From: Synechococcus sp. CCY 0621
GTDB lineage: Bacteria > Cyanobacteriota > Cyanobacteriia > PCC-6307 > Cyanobiaceae
Length of the DNA: 64,000 nt
Reading direction: 5' to 3'
Assembly (NCBI RefSeq): GCF_019038465.1
Contig: NZ_JAFKRH010000015.1
Coordinates: 205,207-269,206, forward strand
Shown: piece after piece, positions 17,774-26,601 of the stretch
Numbering within the stretch: position 1 is the first letter of the stretch
How the letters are laid out: the number at the start of each line of letters is the position of its first letter
Notes under the pieces: model-generated
Database searches by the model: none
What the model saw: the letters and a program-made list of their open reading frames with translations, nothing else
Told to the model about the DNA's origin: nothing
Program-made: the position numbers and the translations under genes

Positions 17774-18877
17774 GTGTTCTTGCGCAAGCCGCGCAGCGTC
17801 CTGGCTCTCTGTGCGGTCCTTGACCTGGTTGGGGTTGCTGCCGGCGCAGCCCTGATGGATGCCTGTCTGGGTACGGATCTGTTGGAGGATCCCCAGTGGC
17901 TGGTGACGTTCGGCCTTGTCTACGTCCTGTTGAGTTGGCTGTTCGGCAGTTACACCCTGCTACGCCTGCCGCGCCTGAGTGGGGCTCAGGTGTTGATGCG
18001 GCTGGGGATGGCGGCCCTGGCCAGCACGCTGCTGGTGGTGCTCGCCTACTGGGCGCTCAGCCTTCCTCCCACCTTCACCCTGGGCCACCGTCGCACCCAG
18101 GTACTGCTGTTGGCGTGGCTCAGCCTCTGGGCTCTGGCGACAAGGCTTGCCCTGCGCCGAATGGTCCGCCATCGCCAGCCCAGATTCCCAAGCCTGCTCG
18201 AGAAGATGGAATCCCAGCAGCAGCGCCTTCTGCCTGCCCTGCTGGCTGAGGAAGCCTTGACCCTGGAGGACCTGCCCTGGGCGGACGGTTTGAGTGTGCA
18301 GCGCCAGCTCAAGCGGGGCGCCGATGTTGCTGTGGCCTTGTTGCTGCTGTTGGCCGCCATGCCGCTGATGGCTCTGTCCGGGCTGCTGATCTGGCTGGAG
18401 GATCGGGGACCGGTGTTTTATGTGCAGGAGCGGAGCGGTTGGATGGGCCAAGTGTTTCGTCTCTATAAGCTGCGAACGATGCGTCTGGCCTCTCCAGATG
18501 TTCCCGCCACCTGGACCATCCAGGGGGACACGCGGATCACCCGAGTGGGATCTTTCCTGCGACGCGTGCGGCTGGATGAACTGCCCCAGCTCCTCAACGT
18601 GCTGCGGGGCGAAATGACTTTGATCGGACCGCGGCCGGAGCGTCCGGAGCTGGAGCATGACCTCGAGCAGCGGATTCCCCACTACCGCAAGCGTCACTGG
18701 ATGCCGCCAGGCCTCAGCGGCTGGGCCCAGGTCTGTGCACCGTATGACGCCAGCGTGGAGGAGGCCGAACTCAAGCTCAGTTACGACCTCTACTATCTGC
18801 GGCACTGGAGCACGGGGCTTGATCTTCTGATCCTGCTGAAGACGATCAAGACGGTACTCAAGGCGAGGGGGAGGTGA
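17774..18877 (+). CDS. initiating polyprenyl-phosphate sugar-1-phosphate transferase
   Basis: Likely starts the surface glycan by moving a sugar 1-phosphate onto undecaprenyl phosphate at the inner membrane. The 367-residue protein begins at GTG 17774 behind a good GGTGGAG ribosome site. It has four N-terminal membrane spans (about 8-28, 43-60, 75-95, 108-125) and a fifth near 187-210. The bacterial sugar transferase domain follows with YVQERSGWMGQVFRLYKLRTMR, RLDELPQLLNVLRGEM, IGPRPERPE and PGLSGWAQV. The length is shorter than in typical WbaP/WcaJ enzymes. It marks the left border of the polysaccharide island. Confidence 0.92.
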   Translation: MFLRKPRSVLALCAVLDLVGVAAGAALMDACLGTDLLEDPQWLVTFGLVYVLLSWLFGSYTLLRLPRLSGAQVLMRLGMAALASTLLVVLAYWALSLPPTFTLGHRRTQVLLLAWLSLWALATRLALRRMVRHRQPRFPSLLEKMESQQQRLLPALLAEEALTLEDLPWADGLSVQRQLKRGADVAVALLLLLAAMPLMALSGLLIWLEDRGPVFYVQERSGWMGQVFRLYKLRTMRLASPDVPATWTIQGDTRITRVGSFLRRVRLDELPQLLNVLRGEMTLIGPRPERPELEHDLEQRIPHYRKRHWMPPGLSGWAQVCAPYDASVEEAELKLSYDLYYLRHWSTGLDLLILLKTIKTVLKARGR

Positions 18878-19306
18878 TGACGGCGTCACGACTTTCGCCG
18901 AAAGTCTCGTGAAAGTGGATTCTTCTACTAGAGTCATATAGTGAGCGCTTTGTGTGATTGCAGTTTCTAGCACGAAGTATTCAGTTTGAGACTTCCTGTC
19001 CCGTCGGTCAATGCAATTGACTCATTTGGCATTCCGAGATCGGAATCAGCCTGATTCTAATCACTGATAGGGCCTAATGGATACAAGCATTCGCTCATCG
19101 AAAATGCCTTGCGGCCAGTAAGGAATGGAATTGTCAAGGCGTTCAGAACAGTTAGCAAGCTTTATTTCCTAGACTCCTGAAGAATCTGTGGGGTGCTCTG
19201 GTATCAGTAGGCGTCTGGGGAGAAGCCATGGGCTGTCGTTCTTTCAGGCGGTTGAATTGCAGAAGATGTTGCTAGCAGTGGCTCTGTGTAGGGGTGTTGC
19301 CAGTGT
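18878..19306. other. gene-free border region of the island
   Basis: About 430 bases without a credible gene, between the convergent sugar transferase and NeuA-like gene. Base composition drops in GC here relative to the left side. It holds a GACTTTC-GCC-GAAAGTC hairpin at 18890-18906, 12 bases past the transferase stop and without a T run, which could act as a weak terminator. It also holds two overlapping palindromes at 19031-19057. No transposase or tRNA remnant was recognised. Confidence 0.6.
19031..19057. repeat. two overlapping short palindromes
   Basis: ATTCCGA-GA-TCGGAAT (19031-19046) and GAATCAG-C-CTGATTC (19043-19057) share four bases (GAAT), so the two hairpins are mutually exclusive. 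They lie in the gene-free border region. A protein-binding site or a remnant of a mobile end are both possible; nothing in the sequence decides. Confidence 0.5.
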
Positions 19307-20041
19307 CTAATGAGCTTCACGACATATCCTCGGTAGAACCCATTCGCCTCGCGCCACTCTCATGCGGGCAATTTCCAGATCGAGTGGATAATTAATGTCG
19401 AAGCCCTCCGCTTCAGATGTCAGAAATGGAACAATTAGATGTCCGGCGATTGAACCGGTTTCGGCATAGCAAGAAAAGCGAGCTATCTCGAGGCTGGCAT
19501 TCTGTACATAAATCTCTGGCAGCGCGGCCATCTGCGAACTATGCCATGGTGTTCCATCCTGTTCAAAGGGAAGAAGCGGCGTCATGAAGGGGCCATTCAT
19601 TCTCCACATCTTGCCGGGATGAAGACTGGTTTTTTCAACGGCACGGATGGAATCGGCTCGAGAGTTGTCCTGCAGAATCGCCAGGGCACGACGGATGGTG
19701 TCCGCTTGGCGGAATGGGCTGGTGGGACGCAGAATTGAAAAGTAGTCAATGGGTGCATCGACGAAGCAGGATTCGAAAAACCATCGCACCCAGCTGATGT
19801 CCGGTGAGTTGGACTGCGCTGTTGATGTGGGGCGCAGTTCAGCTACGGTGCCGCCATAGGAACGGGCGATGTCAGCATAGGTTGCGCTGTCGGTGATGCA
19901 GTGAACAGCATCGAAACAGCCGCTCTCGAGTGCCGCGGAGATGCTGTAGGACAACAGGGGATGCCCGGCCAGCTCAGCCACGTTCTTATCCGGCAGTCGG
20001 GTGGAGCCGCTGCGGGCAGGGATGAGGGCAATTCGCATCAT
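19307..20041 (-). CDS. acylneuraminate (nonulosonate) cytidylyltransferase-like protein
   Basis: Activates a nonulosonic acid (sialic-acid-like nine-carbon sugar) as its CMP form. The 244-residue protein opens with ALIPARSGSTRLPDKN, the CMP-sugar synthetase nucleotide-binding motif. It continues with HPLLSYSI, a CITDSATYADIA segment, LRPTSPFRQADTIRRAL and the late EGFDINYPLDLEIA, all NeuA-family hallmarks. Its start overlaps the HAD phosphatase by four bases, and the NeuB-like gene is upstream in the same run. The exact sugar (Neu5Ac, legionaminate, pseudaminate or Kdn) cannot be told from sequence by eye. Confidence 0.88.
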   Translation of the reverse strand: MMRIALIPARSGSTRLPDKNVAELAGHPLLSYSISAALESGCFDAVHCITDSATYADIARSYGGTVAELRPTSTAQSNSPDISWVRWFFESCFVDAPIDYFSILRPTSPFRQADTIRRALAILQDNSRADSIRAVEKTSLHPGKMWRMNGPFMTPLLPFEQDGTPWHSSQMAALPEIYVQNASLEIARFSCYAETGSIAGHLIVPFLTSEAEGFDINYPLDLEIARMRVARGEWVLPRICREAH

Positions 20042-20544
20042 GGGGCTGGAGAACTAGCCGACTCAATGGCGTCGCCGATGAGATCGCAGATCTCGCGGAC
20101 GGCCCCCTGGCCCCCAGGGCGATCGGTGATGATCGCGGCATGCTTAAAGACGGAGGGGTACGCATCAGCAACGGTGAAAGCGATGCCGACAGATCTCATG
20201 GCATCAATGTCGTTGATGTCGTTGCCGACGAAGGCGGCGTGCTCTAAAGCGATACCATGCTCGCCACACACCTTGGCAACGACTTCAGCCTTGTCTCCAA
20301 CGGACTGATGCACAGGAAGTTGAAGTTTCTCGGCCCGGCGGCTCACAACTGGATTCACCTCAGTGGAGATGATGAACTGGATCAGCCCCAGCGAGCGAAG
20401 TCTAGAGATGCCGAATCCATCAAATCTGGAGCAACGAACGTACTCCACTCCATTGGAATCGACCAGAACATGATTATCAGTGAATACCCCGTCAAAGTCG
20501 TAGAAAATGATTTGAATGTTTCTGAGGTCAGGGTAGGAGACCAT
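20038..20544 (-). CDS. KdsC-type HAD phosphatase
   Basis: A 168-residue small HAD hydrolase of the KdsC/YrbI type, with the nucleophile motif YDFDGVFTDN, a later FIISTEV, a lysine in QSVGDKAEV, and FVGNDINDIDAM. Lengths of 160-190 residues without a cap domain are typical of this group, which works as a tetramer. In this context it probably removes the 9-phosphate of a nonulosonic acid, between the NeuB-like synthase and the NeuA-like enzyme; Kdo 8-phosphate is the alternative. Overlaps the next gene by four bases. Confidence 0.85.
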   Translation of the reverse strand: MVSYPDLRNIQIIFYDFDGVFTDNHVLVDSNGVEYVRCSRFDGFGISRLRSLGLIQFIISTEVNPVVSRRAEKLQLPVHQSVGDKAEVVAKVCGEHGIALEHAAFVGNDINDIDAMRSVGIAFTVADAYPSVFKHAAIITDRPGGQGAVREICDLIGDAIESASSPAP

Positions 20545-20610
20545 GTTGTAGGAGCCAGGAACGACGAGGAGCGACAGACTCGGGCAACCAAAGTATCGAA
20601 ACTGGACTGC

Positions 20611-21651
20611 TTAGCCAGGGCCGGATAACTGCTCATAGCGAATGGGCATGCCCTGATCAATTGAAGCGATGGCTTTCTGACCGAGAATGGAGTTGCTTTC
20701 GCGCACAGGAATGTACGTCGTCTCGAAGATCTTGCCGGTGAGCTTGTCAAGCGTAATGACATCACCGGGGCTGAGTGGCACTCGCGCGGCCAATGATTTC
20801 CCCAGCTTTTTGAACACAGGCTCGGTGCCCAGGCTTTCAGTTGGCTTGGGTGGCATCATTTCGGGAATGCGCTTGATGTCACGGGCGAATCGCCGGAAGC
20901 CATCGGGTTCCAGCGCAAAGCTATGGTCTGTTCCCTTCCACGAACGGTTGAGAGTCACGTGCTTCTCAAACACCCGTGCACCACACATGTATCCAACAGG
21001 ACCACTAACGATTCCGTTAAAGTGGTCGGACAGTCCAATCGTGATCGTTGGGTAATCATTCAGAAAGCGCTCGATACGTTGCAATCCCAAATGATTGTGG
21101 TCGCAGGGATACTCTGACACGCAATGCAGGAGAGCGATTTCGTCGTGGTAACGCAGAATGGTGTCAACACTGTTTCGAATCTGCTCATCGTTTGCTCCCC
21201 CAGTGCTTACCACGACGGGTATGCCGGTTTGGGCGATACGATCGATAAAAGGAAGATTCCCGATGTCGAAGGAGGCAATCTTCAGCAGGTCGATCTGCAG
21301 GTCAACCAGCAGCTCAAGGCTGTACTCGTCAAACGGTGTCGACATGAACAGAGCCCCAGCTTCGCGGCACTTTGCGCGTAGAATTCGTTTCTCATCGGGA
21401 GTCAGTTCAAGTTGCTCGCGATGCTCGCCGTAGGTGGGGCCGAACGCATTTTCACTATCGTATGGTTTATTGTAGGCGTCTTCAGAAAAAAGATAGCGAT
21501 TGTTTCTGGTCTGGAACTTAATGACATCAGCTCCGGCTGAGGCGAAGCGGTGAATGTATTCGAGCGCATTTTCAAGTTTGCCTTGGTGATTCTGTCCCAC
21601 CTCGGCGATAATCAGAGACTGATGGGAAGACCTCAGATGTTTTAGCATCAT
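20611..21651 (-). CDS. nonulosonic acid synthase (NeuB family)
   Basis: Condenses phosphoenolpyruvate with a six-carbon sugar to make a nine-carbon acid. The 346-residue product has the TIM-barrel opening IIAEVGQNHQG at 14-24, DVIKFQTRN, FMSTPFDE, KIASFDIGN, VVSTGGA, LLHCVSEYPC, GLSDH and EKHVTLN. A C-terminal antifreeze-like SAF domain (SLAARVPLSPGDVITLDKLTGK, from about residue 280) closes the active site. First of the three contiguous nonulosonate genes. Whether it acts on a free sugar or on a 6-phosphate is open; see the finding on the trio. Confidence 0.9.
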   Translation of the reverse strand: MMLKHLRSSHQSLIIAEVGQNHQGKLENALEYIHRFASAGADVIKFQTRNNRYLFSEDAYNKPYDSENAFGPTYGEHREQLELTPDEKRILRAKCREAGALFMSTPFDEYSLELLVDLQIDLLKIASFDIGNLPFIDRIAQTGIPVVVSTGGANDEQIRNSVDTILRYHDEIALLHCVSEYPCDHNHLGLQRIERFLNDYPTITIGLSDHFNGIVSGPVGYMCGARVFEKHVTLNRSWKGTDHSFALEPDGFRRFARDIKRIPEMMPPKPTESLGTEPVFKKLGKSLAARVPLSPGDVITLDKLTGKIFETTYIPVRESNSILGQKAIASIDQGMPIRYEQLSGPG

Positions 21652-21672
21652 GAAATATCGTTCAAATCCACT

Positions 21673-22791
21673 CTAACATGTGAAACTCTGCCATTGGCTC
21701 AGCTGTTTGGAGAGTCTCTGCAGTTCGCTTCGGTTGGTTTGATGCATCCTCTCAAACACGGCCAGACGGCTTCTCCCATCTTCGGGCAGGGGCCAATCCC
21801 GACACAGATCAGACACGGAGCTCGTGTCCATCGGATCCACATAGCAGGCGGCATCATCCAGAATCTCCCGAAAGACAGGTATGTCGCTGCAGATGATGCG
21901 GCAGTTCTCACTCAACGCCTCAATCAGTGGCAGTCCGAATCCTTCCACGAAAGACAATTGCCAGTAGTAAAGATTCATACGGTAGAGATTCACTAGCTCA
22001 TCCTCTGAGAGCCTTTCCAGCACCTGTACTCCATGACTCAAGGGCCGAGCCAGTTCCTGTACAGCATTTGCATTGTCGGTAACGATGGTCAGCCGCCACC
22101 TGGAGTCTGTCTTCAAAAGCTTTCCAAAGGCAGCGAGGACTCCTGGTAGATTCTTGTTGGCGGTGTTGGCTGCAACGGTCAGGATCGAAAAATCAGAACG
22201 CTTCGCAAATTCGTCTTTCTCAATCTGGGAGTCTTCAACAATCTCCAGACGCTTTGAGGTTCCCTTTAGAAGATAGTAGAGGACGAAACTAGTGGCGGTG
22301 GGTCTGTTGCGAAGCTGGTCGACTCGATTTTTGTTGGTATAGGTGGTGACGAGCAATAAGTCTGCCCAGCGCAGGTTGGCAGCGACGATGAGCTTATAGT
22401 AAAGATATTGACTGAAGCGGTAAACAGTTGGCATGTCTTGCCAGTAGAGGTCATTGATGACCACAACATTGTGGGTACTACCGAAGACTCCGCAGGAACC
22501 GACAGAGATCACAATGTTGTCTGTTCTGCCGTTCCGCAGGAAATAGATCTGTCTGCTCAAGTAGCGACGCCAGAGCATCTGAGGCAGTTGTATGGAGCGA
22601 ATGCTGACGTCACAGTCAGAGAGGCGCATGCGGAGATACGCAGCGTTGGAAGGCCCGCTGACCACGCACTCAATTGGAAACGGGAGGACTTGCAGGCTTA
22701 GGGACTTGGCCAGTTCAATGCCATACTGGAACGTCCCTTTCAGGTACCCGCCATCTTTGGCGTAGCTGAAATCAATGATCAGGTGCTGCAT
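21673..22791 (-). CDS. GT-B glycosyltransferase, family 4-like
   Basis: A 372-residue glycosyltransferase with start chosen at ATG 22791 (MQHLIIDFSYAKDGG). The first half is a degenerate acceptor domain. The second has ILTVAANTANKNLPGVLAAF, the Rossmann part with LERLSEDELVNLYRM, and the catalytic-site sequence SFVEGFGLPLIEALS, which carries the E-x7-E of group 1 transferases. Probably cytoplasmic, adding a sugar to the lipid-linked chain. It overlaps the end of the upstream capsule-type gene by 20 bases. Confidence 0.85.
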   Translation of the reverse strand: MQHLIIDFSYAKDGGYLKGTFQYGIELAKSLSLQVLPFPIECVVSGPSNAAYLRMRLSDCDVSIRSIQLPQMLWRRYLSRQIYFLRNGRTDNIVISVGSCGVFGSTHNVVVINDLYWQDMPTVYRFSQYLYYKLIVAANLRWADLLLVTTYTNKNRVDQLRNRPTATSFVLYYLLKGTSKRLEIVEDSQIEKDEFAKRSDFSILTVAANTANKNLPGVLAAFGKLLKTDSRWRLTIVTDNANAVQELARPLSHGVQVLERLSEDELVNLYRMNLYYWQLSFVEGFGLPLIEALSENCRIICSDIPVFREILDDAACYVDPMDTSSVSDLCRDWPLPEDGRSRLAVFERMHQTNRSELQRLSKQLSQWQSFTC

Positions 22792-24370
22792 GAAAGGGTG
22801 TCCCAATTGCAATGCCGTCCAAAATAGCCTTTTCGCCATTGCTGGCTTCGGATGCCGTGAGAAGTTCCCACTCGATCATGCGTCGCCTGAATAGGTGGAA
22901 CGCATACCGTTCAGCACGTTCTTGATAGGGAAGAGTTCGATGCTCCAGCATGTCCTGCACCACCGTGGGCAGATCTTCGCCTCGTTGCAGATCACGACCC
23001 ACCTTTTTTCCCCGTAGGCAGGATTCACCGCAGATGAGTACGGGCTTGCCCAGATACGCGGCCTCCACAGCCGTCTTTGTGGCATACACCACCACCAGAT
23101 CACTGGCTTCCAGCAGTTGATAGGTACTGATGGGTTCGTCGGCCTCAATGATCGAGAGATTGGCGCAGCGGTGGGCGGTCTCCCGGAGAACTTCTGCAGA
23201 TGTCGTTGCCGCTATCCTTCGGCCGGTTACTTCGGCGGGATGGATCCTCACCACGAACCGTGTACCAGGAAGTTTCTCTGCGCAACGACCGATGTCACGC
23301 AGCCAGCTTTGCATATCGGTGTAAGTGTTGGCGTTGAAGTGAGCCTGTGCGTCCCAGTCCACGTTCGTGAGGACGGAGACAAGCGGGCTACCTTGGTCGC
23401 CGGAAAACACAGGCGACTTTGACTCGGCGCCCCTGTGTACAAAGCTCACCCAGTCCTGAGTACCTGTCCGGCGTGATGTCATGTAGTTCTTCAGCCAGAC
23501 GCGATCAGCAGCGCTGAGCACATGATTCTCCCATGTAGCGTTCGGTTCTTCAATGAGTTGGCGGTGATAGGTATCGCCGTGGCTCAAGAGAAGCGTATGA
23601 CGACGATATCCCTTGTGCCAGGTGACAACTCGGACTCCGTGAGCATGGGCAGTGGCTACGATGACCCCCTGAGGGACATAGAGACCATGATTGACAACAA
23701 TAACTTCTGGGGTGTAGGTCTCCAGTATGGATTCCACTCGCAGAACGGTTTGGCAAGCGGCTTCCGCAAATCGACGAACGACTGAGGTGGGCACTTGGCT
23801 GGGTTCGACAACCTTGCCATAGAAACGAATCAAGCCCGAGCGTACGTGTTCGCTGATTGGCACGCCGCGGAAGCTGGCCTCTTGCCCATGTAGAAATCCC
23901 TGAATCCACCCATCCATGTCTGCTTTATCCGCCTCATGCACATGTGCATATGTAAAGACTTGGAAATGGTGGCGGATATAGGCATTGAAGGATCCGGAAC
24001 AGTAGGTGCAGGTGTGTCCTGGTCCCTTCTGAGCAAACTCCCGATCGCTAAGGAACCGCTCGCTCTCACATAGGGAACAGGCAGTCAGGCTACCCTCACA
24101 TATAAGAAAAGCGACGGATGCTCCTTGTTTTTGAAGTCGAATACCCAGACATATATCTAGACTGGAGATATCTACGTTTCCAAGGGTCGAACAGGCAATC
24201 AGAATTCGCTTCTGCCCATAACTGCTGGAACCAGGCCTTTTTTCAGCCTTTGAGAAAAGAGTCAGGGCCCTGTGTGCACGACGTCTCAGGCGAACCGGCA
24301 AAACCGTGCGACTCCATATGCTGCCGAACGCCGGCAATCGCTTGATCCGCTTCCGGATGCTAAACTTCAT
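22772..24370 (-). CDS. capsule-polysaccharide-type glycosyltransferase (paralog A)
   Basis: A 532-residue protein resembling the capsular polysaccharide synthesis family (GT-B fold, KpsS/KpsC-like in general shape). Features: two CxxC-type pairs (ACSLCESE and HTCTYCSG), NHGLYVPQGV, a WHKGYR..LLSHGDTYH segment, LTNVDWDAQAH, VVRIHPAEV, ISTYQLLEASDLVVVYATKT and RYAFHLFRRRMI. The same motif chain occurs in the 744-residue protein at 41678-43912, so the two are paralogs. The donor is unknown; linkage with NeuA/NeuB genes makes a CMP-nonulosonate plausible but unproven. It heads the minus-strand operon 24370 to 19307. Confidence 0.75.
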   Translation of the reverse strand: MKFSIRKRIKRLPAFGSIWSRTVLPVRLRRRAHRALTLFSKAEKRPGSSSYGQKRILIACSTLGNVDISSLDICLGIRLQKQGASVAFLICEGSLTACSLCESERFLSDREFAQKGPGHTCTYCSGSFNAYIRHHFQVFTYAHVHEADKADMDGWIQGFLHGQEASFRGVPISEHVRSGLIRFYGKVVEPSQVPTSVVRRFAEAACQTVLRVESILETYTPEVIVVNHGLYVPQGVIVATAHAHGVRVVTWHKGYRRHTLLLSHGDTYHRQLIEEPNATWENHVLSAADRVWLKNYMTSRRTGTQDWVSFVHRGAESKSPVFSGDQGSPLVSVLTNVDWDAQAHFNANTYTDMQSWLRDIGRCAEKLPGTRFVVRIHPAEVTGRRIAATTSAEVLRETAHRCANLSIIEADEPISTYQLLEASDLVVVYATKTAVEAAYLGKPVLICGESCLRGKKVGRDLQRGEDLPTVVQDMLEHRTLPYQERAERYAFHLFRRRMIEWELLTASEASNGEKAILDGIAIGTPFHAAPDH

Positions 24371-24544
24371 TTGAAAAAACTAGCCATGCTTTAGAAGTTG
24401 AGATCACCACATCACCAAGACTCGCTGGAATCATCGCGGCTGACCGTGCTGGCTGATGTCACGGTGAAGATTCAACACTGATGAGTCTACTCCTTGGCTT
24501 AACCTTGTGCGGCATCTAGGTTTGCCTCGGTAGTCTTGTTTGCT

Positions 24545-25354
24545 ATGTATCGATCTCTACCGATCAGTTCGACCATCGTTACCTATCGACGTGGTGGAGA
24601 CTCTGCCTATGGGGCGCGGCTGGCTGATTGCATTATGGGTTTGCTTTCCTCCGGATTTGCTGGGCCTCTTTACATCGTTGACAATAGTCGCGAATCCAGT
24701 TTAGAAGCAGTTCTACCCAGCGATCCACGAATTCACTACTTGCATTTGGGTGGCCGAAATCTTGGATTTGGTGCAGCTCATAATCTTGTAAGGAATCTTG
24801 AGCTGGGAACCTTTCATCTGATTCTAAATCCCGACATTGTGTTCCCAGAACCTACCGTTCTGCAGCGCCTGGTAGCGGTACTTGACGAGAACCCTTCAAT
24901 TTCAATGATACAGCCATTGATCTGTGATGTGCTTCCACCTCACCATGTGCAGCGATTATGCAAGCGTGATCCCACCTTGCTTGCCCAGATCGGCAGAGCC
25001 GTGCTTGGTCCGATCTACCACCGGGCTTTGCGTCGGTACAACGAATGGTATGAAATGCAAAGCGAGGCCTACGGCAGTTCGCTGGTTTTATCCACGTATC
25101 TTTCAGGAGCGTTCATGCTATGTCGTACGGATAAGCTACACAGAGCTGGCTGGTTTGATCCAGCTTTCTTTCTCTATCTGGAAGATGCTGATCTGACCCG
25201 CCGCCTCGCGGCTTATGGTCCGTGTGTGCATTGTCCTTGGGTGCTCGTCTATCACCATTGGGCTCGCTTCAATCGTACCCGTCTGATCCCTTTCCTTTCT
25301 GCTGCTTGGTCCTTTGTAATCTATTCCCGAAAGTGGGGGCTGGTAGGCTGGTAA
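24545..25354 (+). CDS. family 2 glycosyltransferase
   Basis: A 269-residue GT-A enzyme without membrane spans. It has STIVTYRRG, LYIVDNSRES, the NRNLGFG-type segment GGRNLGFGAAHN, the DXD-like LILNPDIVF, LSGAFMLCRTDKL and FFLYLEDADLTRRL. This is the pattern of rhamnosyl- and related transferases. ATG 24545 was chosen over an upstream TTG. It is divergent from paralog A across a 174-base promoter region and is followed 22 bases later by a cupin gene on the same strand. Confidence 0.87.
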   Translation: MYRSLPISSTIVTYRRGGDSAYGARLADCIMGLLSSGFAGPLYIVDNSRESSLEAVLPSDPRIHYLHLGGRNLGFGAAHNLVRNLELGTFHLILNPDIVFPEPTVLQRLVAVLDENPSISMIQPLICDVLPPHHVQRLCKRDPTLLAQIGRAVLGPIYHRALRRYNEWYEMQSEAYGSSLVLSTYLSGAFMLCRTDKLHRAGWFDPAFFLYLEDADLTRRLAAYGPCVHCPWVLVYHHWARFNRTRLIPFLSAAWSFVIYSRKWGLVGW

Positions 25355-25376
25355 TGATGTGCTGCCTGCACTGATC

Positions 25377-25817
25377 ATGACGGAACCCCTGCCAACACCA
25401 GAATTCTTTGCACCCAGGGACATGGGCCCACGATCCTGGGGGACAGAGACCTTGGTTGCCCTTTCTCCTGGGAAGTATTCCCTCAAGCATCTTTTCGTAA
25501 AGGCGGGTTCACGCGGTGGCTTGCAGTATCACCATTTCAAGGATGAGAGCGCCTTTCTTGTCAGCGGTACGATGCGCCTTCGATACGACGATGGAAGCGG
25601 CAAACTTGTTGAGAAACTGGTTGGTCCTGGCGCAAGTTTTCGTTTCCCGCCAGGTTCGGTCCACCAGGAAGAAGCCATCACTGACTGTGTGCTGATTGAG
25701 GCTTCTACTCCTCACGCCAATGACAGGGTTCGTATGGAAGCCGTCTACGGCATTGATGCAGGTGATGATAACCCTCTCCCTTCCACTCGCCCTGATGAAG
25801 TGATCCTCATCACGTAA
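25377..25817 (+). CDS. small cupin, mannose-6-phosphate isomerase-like
   Basis: A 146-residue single cupin barrel. It shows the first cupin motif as LQYHHFKDESAFLVSGTMRL and the second as FPPGSVHQEEAI, with histidines and a glutamate placed as metal ligands. Such small cupins in sugar clusters act as epimerases or isomerases or have no known activity. It is in line with the GT2 upstream and convergent with the aldolase gene, 7 bases apart. Confidence 0.78.
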   Translation: MTEPLPTPEFFAPRDMGPRSWGTETLVALSPGKYSLKHLFVKAGSRGGLQYHHFKDESAFLVSGTMRLRYDDGSGKLVEKLVGPGASFRFPPGSVHQEEAITDCVLIEASTPHANDRVRMEAVYGIDAGDDNPLPSTRPDEVILIT

Positions 25818-25824
25818 GCCGTCG

Positions 25825-26601
25825 CTAGTGATTCAGCTCCGCGAGAAGGCCGCCGGCCCCTCCGCTTAGCAGCACCGTATCGGTGGTCACTGCAATGAAC
25901 TGAAAGCCCTCTTCCCGCCGGCGTCGAATGGACTCTCGTTCCAGTGCGATCACACCGGCGGCGACACCAGCTCTTTGGGCGGCCACTAGAACACGTCCTG
26001 CTGCTGACACGACACTTGGATGGTCTACCTGCCCAAGGAGCCCCATACTTGCGGAAAGGTCATACATGCCCACAAACACGAGATCAAGGCCGGGGACGGA
26101 GACAATCTCATCAATGGCGTCAACGGCCGCTATATGTTCAATTTGGGCGATGGCTAGAATTTCGTTATCTGCCACTTTCGCGTAGGTGCCGGCTCCATTC
26201 ACCCCCCAGCGCGCTGGGGCCATGGCTGGACCGAACCCTCTGACTCCTTGGGGTGGATATCTCACAGCAGCCACTGCTTGATAGGCCTCCTTGGCGGAAT
26301 TGACCATCGGGGTGATGATTCCCATGGCCCCGGCATCCAGATGTGCTTTGGCGAGCCACGGCAAATTCTCTGCAATTCGCACAAGTGGTACGGCGTCTGT
26401 TCCCTGGCTGGCCTGGATCATCAGCTGGGCTGTTTCCACTGAGATCGCACCATGCTCGGTGTCGACCCAGATCCAGTCGAATCCTTGAGCGGCCATCAGT
26501 GCCGCTACCGTCGGGCAGGCCAACTGCAGGATGACTCCGTAGGAGGGTTCTCCTGCTCTGAGTCTTCCCTTGAGCTGTAGAAGCGCATTCATTCTGTTCA
26601 T
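25825..26601 (-). CDS. HpcH/HpaI-family pyruvate aldolase
   Basis: A 258-residue class II aldolase of the HpcH/HpaI type, which joins or cleaves pyruvate and an aldehyde with a divalent metal. It has WIWVDTEHGAIS, LVRIAE, GAMGIITPMVN with a following arginine in VRYPPQGVRGFGP, AQIEH with the metal glutamate and DLVFVGMYDLSASMG with the metal aspartate. Start at ATG 26601. A catabolic role is usual, but within a glycan island a role in making or recycling a 3-deoxy-2-keto acid is possible. It stands alone on its strand. Confidence 0.85.
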   Translation of the reverse strand: MNRMNALLQLKGRLRAGEPSYGVILQLACPTVAALMAAQGFDWIWVDTEHGAISVETAQLMIQASQGTDAVPLVRIAENLPWLAKAHLDAGAMGIITPMVNSAKEAYQAVAAVRYPPQGVRGFGPAMAPARWGVNGAGTYAKVADNEILAIAQIEHIAAVDAIDEIVSVPGLDLVFVGMYDLSASMGLLGQVDHPSVVSAAGRVLVAAQRAGVAAGVIALERESIRRRREEGFQFIAVTTDTVLLSGGAGGLLAELNH

